From contig JAZNIW010000056.1 in NCBI GenBank assembly GCA_045577695.1, positions 1 to 17,059 on the forward strand: 17,059 nt of DNA, written 5' to 3'. The position numbers and the translations under genes are program-made. Positions 1 to 6,797 of this stretch are shown here, in pieces; positions within the stretch are counted from its first letter, which is position 1; every line of letters begins with the position of its first letter. The notes beneath the pieces were generated by a model. That model was not told where the DNA came from. It was given only the letters and a program-made list of their open reading frames with translations, and searched no databases. Origin of the DNA: UMGS1279 sp045577695. GTDB taxonomy: Bacteria; Bacillota; Clostridia; Oscillospirales; Acutalibacteraceae.

Positions 1-178
1 CTACACAAAAAATAACTCATTTAAGGTCGCAAGAGTTTTGCAAGCAACATTATTTTTCGGTATACGCGACAAAACCGCAGTAAATCCTTTCGGATTTACG
101 AGGATTTTAACAATGTATAGCGAAAAATATGTCTTTCAAAACCTGATTCAAGTTTGAATGCTTTGGCTAGCCAAAACG
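1..178. other. Non-coding left edge with short dyads
   Basis: No convincing gene lies here. It holds three inverted repeats: 80-99 (8-bp arms GTAAATCC/GGATTTAC; read on the minus strand the loop is GAAA, a GNRA-type tetraloop), 146-159 (6-bp arms, ATTCAA/TTGAAT) and the perfect 14-bp palindrome 162-175 centred on GGCTAGCC. All lie just downstream of the minus-strand phosphatase stop codon, so they may shape its mRNA 3' end. No clear U-tract follows any of them, so I do not call a terminator. Confidence 0.5.
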
Positions 179-832
179 CTAAGACATAATCTCCTTTTGT
201 TTTCCATTTAAAACGCGAGCACCGTTTTCGGGAATTTCCCCTATCACTTCCAGCAAACCACTTCTTTGATAGAGTGATGGCGTGATTTGAACGGTGTATC
301 CCCGACCGTTTCCACAAGCCCATTCGGACATTTTGGCACGGGGCAAAGCCGCTACCGAAAGTAGGGTCATAATGGCGCCACCATGCATCACAATGGCGGC
401 CGAATACACTCCTTCTTTCATCATACGGTGCACCACTTCTTGCACCCCTTGGCAGAGGCGCGTTGCAAAATCGATGGTTGTTTCGCCGCCCGGAGCTACC
501 GCCAATTCACCCGCTATCCATTTTTTATAATCGGGGTTGTCCTTTAGCTCGGCTGCTGTTTTTCCCTCGAAATCGCCAAAATCAATCTCGCGAAAAGAAT
601 CGTTCAATATGATTTCCTGTGCGGGATACAAAATTTCGGCCGTTTCTCTGGCACGAGAAAGCGGGCTGGAAAAGACCAAGCCGCATTTGGGATAAATCCC
701 CTGTGCTTTCAAGGTTTCCAGCTCTTTTATACCATTTGTAGTAATTTTTAAATCCGTAATCCCTATATATTGTCCTTTTAGGTTTCCATCTGTCATTCCA
801 TGCCGAATAAAATGGAGCTTATAGGTTCTCAT
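179..832 (-). CDS. Histidine phosphatase family protein (phosphoglycerate mutase-like / CobC-like)
   Basis: A 217-residue cytoplasmic member of the histidine phosphatase superfamily. The RHG signature is R10-H11-G12, with H11 the expected phospho-accepting histidine. Other active-site elements are visible: SSPLSRARETA (R60), REIDFGDFEG (E82 region) and the second histidine in VMHGG (H150). The REIDFGDFEG block resembles alpha-ribazole phosphatases (CobC) and other small broad-range phosphatases. No cobalamin gene is nearby, so the substrate cannot be assigned. The ATG start at 832 is preceded by an AGGAG-type site at good spacing. The gene is divergent from the XRE regulator; no minus-strand promoter stood out in the 112-bp gap. 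Family membership is secure, the substrate is unknown. Confidence 0.9.
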   Translation of the reverse strand: MRTYKLHFIRHGMTDGNLKGQYIGITDLKITTNGIKELETLKAQGIYPKCGLVFSSPLSRARETAEILYPAQEIILNDSFREIDFGDFEGKTAAELKDNPDYKKWIAGELAVAPGGETTIDFATRLCQGVQEVVHRMMKEGVYSAAIVMHGGAIMTLLSVAALPRAKMSEWACGNGRGYTVQITPSLYQRSGLLEVIGEIPENGARVLNGKQKEIMS

Positions 833-861
833 CGTCTGCTCTCCTTGTCAAAAAAAGGGTT

Positions 862-890
862 TACAATTTGTATATTTTTGCTATTTACAA
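862..890. promoter_or_regulatory. Possible operator in the divergent gap
   Basis: The 11-bp palindrome TACAATTTGTA (862-872) is followed by a related half-site TTACAA (885-890) that overlaps the -35 box of the XRE gene. XRE repressors often bind such dyads at their own promoters. The assignment rests only on position and symmetry in AT-rich DNA. Confidence 0.25.
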
Positions 891-912
891 ACAGGGAATA
901 ATGTATTATAAT
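884..912 (+). promoter_or_regulatory. Sigma-A type promoter of the XRE regulator
   Basis: The -35 box is TTTACA (884-889), the spacer is 17 bp, and the -10 box is a consensus TATAAT (907-912). A start near 919 would leave a leader of about 26 nt. The ribosome binding site AAGGAGGTG at 931-939 is near-perfect. The gene is therefore expected to be well expressed unless repressed. Confidence 0.75.
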
Positions 913-944
913 GTCATTACTTGTGAATAAAAGGAGGTGCCTTT

Positions 945-1238
945 ATGAATTGCAATTTCCCCAAAATAATATCCGACTTGCGAAAATCCAAAGGGATTTC
1001 TCAAAAACAAGCCGCGATAGACCTCGGCGTTTCACAGGCCCTTCTTTCCCATTACGAGAAAGGAATACGGGAATGCGGGCTGGATTTTTTAATCAAACTT
1101 TCGGCCTATTATGAAGTCAGTTGTGACGAACTGCTTGGGGTACAATCCACCTCAGCAAACGGTCTTCCCAAAGAGGTGTTGTCCTCATTGAAAAAAATCT
1201 TCAAAGAAACCGATAAAATTCTCACCTTTACCAAATAA
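945..1238 (+). CDS. Small XRE-family HTH transcriptional regulator
   Basis: A 97-residue DNA-binding protein. Residues about 8-63 form an HTH_3/Cro-C1 domain, with the pattern DLRKSKGISQKQAA, then LGVSQALLSHYEKG as recognition region, then LIKLSAYYEVSCDELLG. The tail (66-97) is short, charged and helical-looking, with no recognisable sensor domain. The ATG at 945 follows a strong AAGGAGGTG site. It has its own consensus promoter and terminator, so it is monocistronic. It is divergent from the histidine phosphatase, and local regulation, including autoregulation, is plausible; targets cannot be read from the sequence. It lies in otherwise conserved housekeeping DNA and has no partner toxin or phage gene. 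Confidence 0.9.
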   Translation: MNCNFPKIISDLRKSKGISQKQAAIDLGVSQALLSHYEKGIRECGLDFLIKLSAYYEVSCDELLGVQSTSANGLPKEVLSSLKKIFKETDKILTFTK

Positions 1239-1251
1239 ATCTTTGGTTTTG

Positions 1252-1284
1252 AAACGACCTTGCGAATAGCCAAGGCCGTTTTTT
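1252..1284 (+). terminator. Intrinsic terminator of the XRE gene
   Basis: The stem pairs AAACG and CCTTG (1252-1262, one mismatch between them) with CAAGG and CGTTT (1271-1281) around the loop CGAATAGC, and runs into six T residues (1279-1284). The T-tract touches the stop codon of convergent hemW. It is less convincing on the minus strand, where the run after the stem is only TTT. Confidence 0.7.
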
Positions 1285-2413
1285 ATATCCCTAAAGCCTC
1301 GACCAAGGCAGCAATCACTGCATTGGAAACCACAGCCCCCGCATCGGTCAAAGCAACGGTGTCTCCCCTTCGGGTCACCAGTCCGTGAGCTTGAAAAACG
1401 GCGGCCTTTTGCCAAAGGCGTTGCCATCCATCTTCTGGAAATTCTGTTGGGAATCGGTTGACCAATTGTGAACGCGAAAGTCCATCCGCCAATCGTAAGC
1501 GCAGCAAAACGGTTTCGGCCAAATCGCCGCCACTCCCGTCCTCTACTACGGTTGGTTGTTGCAAGTAGGACTCAAACTCGCGCGGGTAATAAAAGCGTTT
1601 TCCTCGTAGAAACGAATGCGCCGAGGGCCCAAATCCCAGATACTCTTCCCCCAACCAATACTTGGTGTTGTGACGGGATGCAAAGCCCGGAATAGCAAAG
1701 TTGGAAATTTCATACCGTTGATATCCCTCTTGTTTTAACCGCTTGCTCGCCGCCAAATACAGGTCAGCCGCTGTATCCGGGGTGGGAATGTCTAATTCCG
1801 CTTGCCGTTCAAAGAGCGGAGTGCCCTTCTCCAAGGAAAGCAGATAGGTGGAAATATGGCAAGGCGAAAAAGAAAGAGAAAAATCCAACGAACGCATCAA
1901 GGATTCTTCGGTTTGGGAGGGAATGCCGAGCATTAAATCGAACGAAATATTGGAAATGCCGGCCGCACGAACCGCCGCCACAGTGTGGATAACATCCGCA
2001 TTTCGATGACGTCGGGAAAGAAGATGGAGCTCCTCTTCTACCGCTGATTGTACCCCTAGAGAAACACGATTGACGCCGGCCTCCGCCACACTTTGCCAAA
2101 AGGCCTTTGTTTGGTCAGCAGGATTGGCCTCAAGCGTAATTTCCGGATTTATAAGCGAAAATGATTCTTTAACCACATCGATTATCGCTTTGATTTGTCC
2201 GGAAGAAAGGATGCTTGGCGTACCTCCCCCAAAATACAAAGTATCGATAGGGGGGGCTGAAAGCGCCCCACCCCACCGACGAATTTCAGATATAAGCCGC
2301 TCCACATAGCGCGCGATCTCTTTTTTCTCACCCGAGAATGAATAAAAATCGCAATAGGCACACTTCGACGCGCAAAAAGGAACGTGAATGTAAATGCCAA
2401 GCGGTTCCTTCAT
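1283..2413 (-). CDS. hemW: HemW-type radical SAM haem chaperone
   Basis: A 376-residue radical SAM protein of the HemN/HemW group. The cluster motif CASKCAYCDF (C14, C18, C21) is followed by F23. Genuine coproporphyrinogen dehydrogenase HemN carries a fourth cysteine there, so this is the HemW type, which inserts or carries haem rather than oxidising coproporphyrinogen. YFGGGTPS, the SLGVQS block and the C-terminal HNTKYW/GFGPSAHSF region also fit. An upstream TTG (2416) is in frame, but I choose the ATG at 2413, which overlaps the pduL stop by one base (TGATG), typical of coupled reinitiation. It is the second gene of pduL-hemW. No haem biosynthesis gene is in the window. Confidence 0.9.
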   Translation of the reverse strand: MKEPLGIYIHVPFCASKCAYCDFYSFSGEKKEIARYVERLISEIRRWGGALSAPPIDTLYFGGGTPSILSSGQIKAIIDVVKESFSLINPEITLEANPADQTKAFWQSVAEAGVNRVSLGVQSAVEEELHLLSRRHRNADVIHTVAAVRAAGISNISFDLMLGIPSQTEESLMRSLDFSLSFSPCHISTYLLSLEKGTPLFERQAELDIPTPDTAADLYLAASKRLKQEGYQRYEISNFAIPGFASRHNTKYWLGEEYLGFGPSAHSFLRGKRFYYPREFESYLQQPTVVEDGSGGDLAETVLLRLRLADGLSRSQLVNRFPTEFPEDGWQRLWQKAAVFQAHGLVTRRGDTVALTDAGAVVSNAVIAALVEALGI

Positions 2414-2988
2414 CAATCCAGAATCAAACCGTCTGCCGTAAAGCCAATGCCTGCGGCATTCGACTCATCGGTATCAATGTGCATTGCTGCGGCGTATTGG
2501 GGGCTGATACGTACCACCACATCGCCGAAGACCAAACTACGGCCCTCACTTTGAATTTGAACCGAAACCACTTGGTTATCGGTCACGCCAAAACGTTCCC
2601 CGTCTTCGGGAGTAAAGTGAATATGCCGTTTGGCAGCAATGACACCCTCTTCCAAATCGACTTCACCGCACGGCCCCACCAGTTTGCAACTGCCGCTTGC
2701 CGCTACATCGCCAGATTCGCGAATGGGAGCGACCACCCCGATGGAACGCGCATCGGTCAGCGAAAGTTCAACCTGCGTTTTGGGACGAACCGGTCCCAAA
2801 ACAGAAACGCCGGCCAATTCTTTTTTGGAGCCAATCACCTTCACGCGCTCTTCGCAGGCATATTGACCCGGTTGGGAAAGATTTTTTTTAGGGGTGAGAG
2901 TAGCCCCTTTACCAAACAAGATTTCCAAGTGTTCTTGACTTAAATGAATGTGGCGAGCCGAAACCTCAACCAAAACCTTTTTTTCCAT
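2413..2988 (-). CDS. pduL: PduL-type phosphate acyltransferase (phosphotransacylase)
   Basis: A 191-residue PduL, which interconverts acyl-CoA (propionyl- or acetyl-CoA) and acyl phosphate; with acetate kinase this gives ATP. The two PduL repeats are visible. Zinc-ligand histidines are RHIHLS (H13, H15) and KRHIHFTPEDG (H122, H124), plus H170 in MHIDTDESNA. PIRESGD (R90) matches the conserved arginine that binds phosphate. The protein begins directly at the first domain, with no N-terminal extension of the kind that targets PduL into bacterial microcompartments. No compartment shell or diol dehydratase genes are nearby, so it is probably a cytosolic alternative to Pta. The ATG has a GAGGAAGG site 5 bases upstream. 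No clear promoter was seen; readthrough from the ferredoxin unit is possible. Confidence 0.93.
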   Translation of the reverse strand: MEKKVLVEVSARHIHLSQEHLEILFGKGATLTPKKNLSQPGQYACEERVKVIGSKKELAGVSVLGPVRPKTQVELSLTDARSIGVVAPIRESGDVAASGSCKLVGPCGEVDLEEGVIAAKRHIHFTPEDGERFGVTDNQVVSVQIQSEGRSLVFGDVVVRISPQYAAAMHIDTDESNAAGIGFTADGLILD

Positions 2989-3032
2989 AATAACCTTCCT
3001 CGCTATGTATTTTTCAAAACAATTTAAAATAG

Positions 3033-3080
3033 AAAAAAACCGAGAGAGACAACTTCTTTACGAAGTGTCTCCCTCAAGCG
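3033..3080 (-). terminator. Intrinsic terminator of the ferredoxin gene
   Basis: Ten bases after the ferredoxin stop. On the minus strand, GAGACACTTC pairs with GAAGTTGTCTC (one bulge) around a 5-base loop, with CT-rich extensions and possible CCG/CGG pairing at the base. It is followed by seven U residues (A-run 3033-3039 on plus). It resembles the pnp terminator at 13751-13794 in arm and loop sequence. Confidence 0.85.
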
Positions 3081-3090
3081 GCCTTTTTTA

Positions 3091-3261
3091 TTACTCTGCA
3101 GCGATAGCTTCTACCGGACAACCGGCTGCACAACTACCACAATCCACGCATTTTTCAGCGTCGATAACGTATTTTGCATCACCGGCCGAAATTGCTTCGC
3201 AAGGGCAGGCAGCCTCACAAGCACCACAGCTGATGCAAGCATCGGAAATTACATATGCCAT
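3091..3261 (-). CDS. Clostridial-type 2[4Fe-4S] ferredoxin
   Basis: A 56-residue soluble electron carrier. Two cluster motifs are present: C9-x2-C12-x2-C15-x3-C19-P and C38-x2-C41-x2-C44-x3-C48-P, with the usual pseudo-twofold symmetry (DACISCGAC... and EKCVDCGSC...). Length and acidity are typical of low-potential clostridial ferredoxins, which feed hydrogenases, PFOR, Rnf and NfnAB. One oddity is an extra cysteine, C21, in CPCEAI, where the family usually has V or another small residue. Start ATG at 3261 with AGGAGG 8-9 bases upstream. It has its own promoter and terminator, so it is probably monocistronic. NfnAB, a ferredoxin-using enzyme, is about 1.2 kb away. Confidence 0.95.
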   Translation of the reverse strand: MAYVISDACISCGACEAACPCEAISAGDAKYVIDAEKCVDCGSCAAGCPVEAIAAE

Positions 3262-3289
3262 TTACATACACCTCCTATGTACATTTTCT

Positions 3290-3317
3290 ATTCTAACATA
3301 TAAATTAGATTTTTCAA
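3290..3317 (-). promoter_or_regulatory. Promoter of the ferredoxin gene
   Basis: On the minus strand: -35 TTGAAA (3312-3317), 16-bp spacer, and -10 TAGAAT (3290-3295) preceded by TGT, giving an extended -10. Transcription would start near 3283, leaving a leader of about 20 nt. Confidence 0.7.
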
Positions 3318-3349
3318 GTTATTTTTGCAAAATTCCCAAAAATATTGTT

Positions 3350-4210
3350 TTATTCTTCCACTGTCGATTCGATTTTCGGCGGTTTTTTTCCCTTGCCGCG
3401 TGCAGCACGCAAAACCGTCACATTGTCGCGGTGGAATTTTTGCACCAAAGCACTATCTTCCCCCATTTTTACGCTTAACATACCCGAAAGCAGATTAACA
3501 TCCTGCACCACACCTTCCCCATCGGGAGTTTTCACCAGTGAGCCGGGCTGGGGAGTTAAGGAATTGAGGTATTCATACGCATTTTGTTCATACTTCAAAC
3601 AGCACATAAGCCGACCGCAACTACCCGAAATTTTCACGGGGTTGAGCGATAATCCTTGCTCTTTGGCCATTTTTATCGAAACGGGCTGAAAGGTATCTAA
3701 AAAGCGGCTGCAACAAAACGGTTGCCCGCAAACACCAAGACCACCTAACAACTTGGCCTCGTCCCGTACACCAATTTGCCGCAGCTCGATGCGGGTTTTA
3801 AAATTGGCGGCTAAAATTTTTACCAGCTCGCGGAAATCCACCCGTCCGTCCGAAGTAAAGAAAAAGAGCATTTTACCCGAATCAAACGAAACTTCAACTT
3901 CACACAATTTCATATCCAGTTTTAGTTTGGCAATCTGTTCCTCGCAAAACGCAAAGGCTTTTTCTGCCTTTTCTTCATTTTCAGCAATGCGCTTTAAATC
4001 GGCCGCATTGGCAACCCGCAACACTTTTTTTAAGGGAGAAACAATCTGACTGTCGGGAATGTTGCGGTTGGTACCCGAGACATAGCCACACTCTACTCCT
4101 TTAGCGGTTTCCACCACAACGCGCTGACCGTCATGGAAAGATTGGCCGTCAGGGTCGAAGTAATATACTCGGCCGTCCTTTTTAAATTTTATCGAAATAA
4201 TCTCGGTCAT
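3350..4210 (-). CDS. ricT: RicT/YaaT (PSP1 domain) regulatory Fe-S protein
   Basis: A 286-residue protein of the PSP1/YaaT family. In Bacillus subtilis RicT forms the RicA-RicF-RicT (Y) complex, which binds Fe-S clusters, acts with RNase Y in mRNA maturation and affects sporulation and competence. The PSP1 domain fills about residues 1-220. The six conserved cysteines are present as C161-x4-C166-C167 and C198-x4-C203-C204 (GVCGQPFCC and GSCGRLMCC). The start is the ATG at 4210, with GGAGGG six bases upstream. A longer frame from 4291 would cover the promoter and is rejected. The C-terminal 30 residues are basic and then acidic. No ricA or ricF is in the window. A ferredoxin gene follows. Confidence 0.92.
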   Translation of the reverse strand: MTEIISIKFKKDGRVYYFDPDGQSFHDGQRVVVETAKGVECGYVSGTNRNIPDSQIVSPLKKVLRVANAADLKRIAENEEKAEKAFAFCEEQIAKLKLDMKLCEVEVSFDSGKMLFFFTSDGRVDFRELVKILAANFKTRIELRQIGVRDEAKLLGGLGVCGQPFCCSRFLDTFQPVSIKMAKEQGLSLNPVKISGSCGRLMCCLKYEQNAYEYLNSLTPQPGSLVKTPDGEGVVQDVNLLSGMLSVKMGEDSALVQKFHRDNVTVLRAARGKGKKPPKIESTVEE

Positions 4211-4249
4211 AGAACCCTCCAAGACAAGAAAATGTTTTTCTTTGTTTTC

Positions 4250-4278
4250 ATTATACCCCCAAGCGGTGCGAATTGCAA
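4250..4278 (-). promoter_or_regulatory. Promoter of ricT
   Basis: On the minus strand: -35 TTGCAA (4273-4278), 17-bp spacer, consensus -10 TATAAT (4250-4255). It lies about 40 bp upstream of the ATG at 4210, which supports that start over the longer frame. Confidence 0.75.
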
Positions 4279-4381
4279 GTATTTTCCCCATAAAAGCCCG
4301 CCGCGTTTAAGGATGTTTTTCTTTTTTTGGGATAAAATTGGAAGAAAACGAAAAAGTTAGCTGAAAATTCCAACACTTGCA

Positions 4382-4433
4382 TTTCTTTTTTCGTAATGTT
4401 TGCTTTTCTTTTTTAATTTTTCTTTTTTCGTAA
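4382..4433 (+). repeat. 15-bp direct repeat in the ricT/nfnA gap
   Basis: The 15-base sequence TTTCTTTTTTCGTAA occurs exactly at 4382-4396 and 4419-4433, 37 bp apart start to start, with a related pyrimidine stretch between. The second copy ends 9 bp before the nfnA -35 box. The sequence is of low complexity, so this could be chance or a pair of regulator sites. Confidence 0.5.
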
Positions 4434-4442
4434 GGTTTTTTC

Positions 4443-4471
4443 TTGAAATCCCATACAAAACATAGTATAAT
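4443..4471 (+). promoter_or_regulatory. Promoter of nfnA-nfnB
   Basis: -35 TTGAAA (4443-4448), 17-bp spacer, consensus -10 TATAAT (4466-4471). The start site would be near 4478, giving a 30-nt leader before the GTG start. The 15-bp direct repeats lie just upstream. Confidence 0.8.
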
Positions 4472-4507
4472 GATTGGTAATGCAAGCATCAGAAAAGAGG
4501 AAGTTTT

Positions 4508-5353
4508 GTGACCAAAATCATTCATAAAAAAATCATAAATCCCTCGGTTATTCAAATGAAGGTAGATGCCCCCCTCATTGCCAAGAAAGCCGAGCCGGGT
4601 CAATTTATTATTTTCCGTGCCACTGAAAACAGCGAACGAATTCCTTTAACCATTGCCGACTACGACCGCACGGCCGGTACCATTACCATCATTTTTCAAA
4701 TGGTGGGTGAGGCTACAACCGAACTCGGCCAACTGGAAGAGGGCGATTATATTCACGATTTTGTGGGACCGCTTGGCAAACCCAGCCAATTGGAGGGATT
4801 GAAAAAGGTAGCCGTTATTGGTGGTGGTGTGGGCAATGCCATCGCCTACCCCATTGCCAAAAAATTGCACGAAATGGGTGCTACGGTCGATACCATCGCC
4901 GGCTACCGCACCCACGAACTGGTATTATTAGAAGACGAATTCCGTGCCGTTTCCAACCGCTTAAAAATTTGCACCGATGACGGTAGTTACGGCCAAAAAG
5001 GGTTGGTAACCGATGCCTTGAAAGAGTGGGTCAGCGCGGGCGAGCAGTACGACGAGGTTTTTGCTATCGGACCGCTTATGATGATGAAATACGTTTGTCT
5101 GCTCACCAAAGAATACGGCATTAAAACCACCGTTTCGATGAATCCCATTATGATTGACGGCACCGGTATGTGCGGCGGCTGTCGGTTAACGATCGGGGGT
5201 AAAACCAAGTTTGCGTGTGTTGACGGCCCCGACTTTGACGGCCATTTGGTTGATTTTGAAGAAGCCATAACCCGCAGCAGCATTTATAAAAAGACCGAAA
5301 TCGAGCGCCGCGAAAAAAATTGCAATCTACTCCGCAAGAAGGTGAAAAACTAA
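4508..5353 (+). CDS. nfnA: NfnA: NADH-dependent ferredoxin:NADP+ oxidoreductase, FAD/[2Fe-2S] subunit
   Basis: A 281-residue flavoprotein of the ferredoxin-NADP reductase-like family shared by NfnA, sulfide dehydrogenase beta and PyrK. The N-terminal barrel has the FAD motif RIPLTIAD (44-51). The nucleotide domain has VIGGGVGNA (103-111). The [2Fe-2S] site is D217, C222, C225 and C237 (MIDGTGMCGGCR and FACVDGPDFDGH), the Asp plus three Cys arrangement of NfnA. In Nfn this subunit binds NAD(H), and the enzyme couples exergonic and endergonic electron transfer between ferredoxin, NADH and NADP+. Start is a GTG at 4508 with GAGGAAG upstream. nfnB begins 2 bases after the stop. The adjacent NfnB homologue argues against PyrK. 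Confidence 0.9.
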   Translation: MTKIIHKKIINPSVIQMKVDAPLIAKKAEPGQFIIFRATENSERIPLTIADYDRTAGTITIIFQMVGEATTELGQLEEGDYIHDFVGPLGKPSQLEGLKKVAVIGGGVGNAIAYPIAKKLHEMGATVDTIAGYRTHELVLLEDEFRAVSNRLKICTDDGSYGQKGLVTDALKEWVSAGEQYDEVFAIGPLMMMKYVCLLTKEYGIKTTVSMNPIMIDGTGMCGGCRLTIGGKTKFACVDGPDFDGHLVDFEEAITRSSIYKKTEIERREKNCNLLRKKVKN

Positions 5354-5355
5354 CT

Positions 5356-6753
5356 ATGAACTATAATATAGACTCCGGACGTTGCCCAATGCCCTGCCAA
5401 GCCCCCACGGTACGAAACCAAAACTTTTCCGAGGTAGCTTTAGGTTATACCGAAGAAATGGCCATTCGCGAGGCACACCGTTGTTTGAACTGCAAACATA
5501 AACCCTGTCAAAGCAAATGCCCCGTTGCCATTGATATCCCCGCTTTTATTGAACCGATTACCCGCGGCGATTTCGAAGCGGCCTATGCCGTGTTAAATCG
5601 CTCTACCTCATTGCCCGCCATTTGCGGTCGTGTTTGTCCGCAAGAACGCCAATGTGAAAGTGCTTGCGTGCGCGGCATCAAGGGCGAATCAGTCGGTATC
5701 GGCCGGTTGGAACGATTTGTGGCCGATTGGCACCGTGAACATCAAACAAAACAACCCCTACCCTCTCCCCAAAATGGGAAAAAAGTCGCTGTGGTCGGCT
5801 CTGGGCCGGCCGGTCTAACCGTTGCCGGCGAACTGGCAAAAAAAGGATATGCCGTTACGGTATTTGAAGCCCTGCATTTGGCCGGTGGTGTTTTGGTCTA
5901 CGGAATTCCCGAATTCCGCCTACCAAAAGACATTGTGCAAAGCGAAATTGAAAATTTAAAGGCCTTGGGTGTAATCATTGAAACCAATATGGTCATTGGC
6001 AAAATTCTTACGGTGGATGAACTACTGGAAAGCGGGTTCGATGCCATTTTCATCGGCACCGGTGCAGGATTGCCCCGCTTTATGGGCATTGCGGGAGAAG
6101 GTCTGAACGGCGTTTTTTCGGCGAATGAATTTTTAACCCGTATCAATTTAATGAAAGCCTATCAAGAACAAAGCAAAACCCCCTTGCACCGCGGGCGAAA
6201 AGTTGCCGTGGTAGGGGGCGGAAATGTCGCTATGGATGCCGCCCGTTCGGCCCTACGGCTCGGTGCCGAGGAGGTAAGCATTCTCTACCGTCGCAGTATG
6301 GAAGAAATGCCCGCCCGCAAGGAAGAGGTCGAGCACGCCCAAGAAGAAGGCATTATTTTTCGCACCTTGGTCAATCCCTTGGAAATTTGCGGTGATGATA
6401 AGGGGGCGGTTTGCGGCGTTCGTTTGGAAAAAATGGAATTAGGCGAACCCGATGCTTCGGGACGCCGCCGTCCCGTCGCCCTTCCCAACAGTGCCTTTAC
6501 CTTAGAAGTCGATACCTTGATTATCGCCATCGGTACCTCCCCCAACCCCTTAATTCACACCACCACACCGGGGCTTTCCGCCAACGAACGCGGTTGCATT
6601 ATCACCCTAGATGAAACCGGTCAAACCAGTCGGCAAGGCGTCTATGCCGGTGGAGATGCCGTTACAGGCGCTGCCACCATTATTTTGGCGATGGGGGCCG
6701 GCAAAAAAGCCGCCCAAGCCATCGATTCCTATTTATCCAATAAAAAGGAGTAA
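5356..6753 (+). CDS. nfnB: NfnB: NADPH-binding Fe-S flavoprotein subunit (GltD-like)
   Basis: A 465-residue protein of the glutamate synthase small subunit/NfnB family. The N-terminus holds two [4Fe-4S] sites: CLNCKHKPCQSKC (C43, C46, C51, C55) and CGRVCPQERQCESAC (C90, C94, C100, C104). GSGPAG (148-153) is the FAD Rossmann motif; in Nfn this flavin is the bifurcating centre. GGGNVAMDAARSA (287-299) with YRRS (311-314) is the NADP(H) site, and AGGDAVTGAATIILAMGAGKKAA closes the FAD domain. The start is the ATG at 5356, with AAGGTG in the nfnA end; an in-frame upstream ATG (5320) lies inside nfnA and is less likely. No glutamate synthase large subunit is nearby, and NfnA is directly upstream, so Nfn is preferred over GltD. 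Confidence 0.9.
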   Translation: MNYNIDSGRCPMPCQAPTVRNQNFSEVALGYTEEMAIREAHRCLNCKHKPCQSKCPVAIDIPAFIEPITRGDFEAAYAVLNRSTSLPAICGRVCPQERQCESACVRGIKGESVGIGRLERFVADWHREHQTKQPLPSPQNGKKVAVVGSGPAGLTVAGELAKKGYAVTVFEALHLAGGVLVYGIPEFRLPKDIVQSEIENLKALGVIIETNMVIGKILTVDELLESGFDAIFIGTGAGLPRFMGIAGEGLNGVFSANEFLTRINLMKAYQEQSKTPLHRGRKVAVVGGGNVAMDAARSALRLGAEEVSILYRRSMEEMPARKEEVEHAQEEGIIFRTLVNPLEICGDDKGAVCGVRLEKMELGEPDASGRRRPVALPNSAFTLEVDTLIIAIGTSPNPLIHTTTPGLSANERGCIITLDETGQTSRQGVYAGGDAVTGAATIILAMGAGKKAAQAIDSYLSNKKE

Positions 6754-6796
6754 AAAATACCGAAACGAAATGTTTAAATTTCGTTTCGGTATTTTT
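6753..6796. terminator. Bidirectional terminator between nfnB and the unknown membrane protein gene
   Basis: A perfect 19-bp inverted repeat: left arm 6753-6771, loop GTTTAA (6772-6777), right arm 6778-6796. It starts with AAAAA and ends with TTTTT, so each strand gives a hairpin followed by U residues. The left arm begins at the last base of the nfnB stop, and the right arm ends two bases before the stop of the convergent gene. Confidence 0.92.
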
Positions 6797-6797
6797 G

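Noticed and set aside
1283..2413. Oxygen-independent coproporphyrinogen III dehydrogenase (HemN)
   Set aside because: The motif CxxxCxxCxF lacks the fourth cysteine of HemN, which is the HemW pattern.
2338..2943. Plus-strand frame of 201 codons opposite pduL and hemW
   Set aside because: It is antisense to two well-recognised genes, and its composition is that of an antisense shadow.
2413..2988. Bacterial microcompartment locus
   Set aside because: No shell protein, dehydratase or aldehyde dehydrogenase is present, and PduL lacks an N-terminal targeting extension.
4211..4291. N-terminal extension of RicT
   Set aside because: It covers the ricT promoter; the ATG at 4210 has GGAGGG and begins the family's normal N-terminus.
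5356..6753. Glutamate synthase small subunit (gltD)
   Set aside because: No large subunit is nearby and an NfnA subunit lies 2 bases upstream, so NfnB fits better; sequence alone cannot exclude other GltD-like roles.
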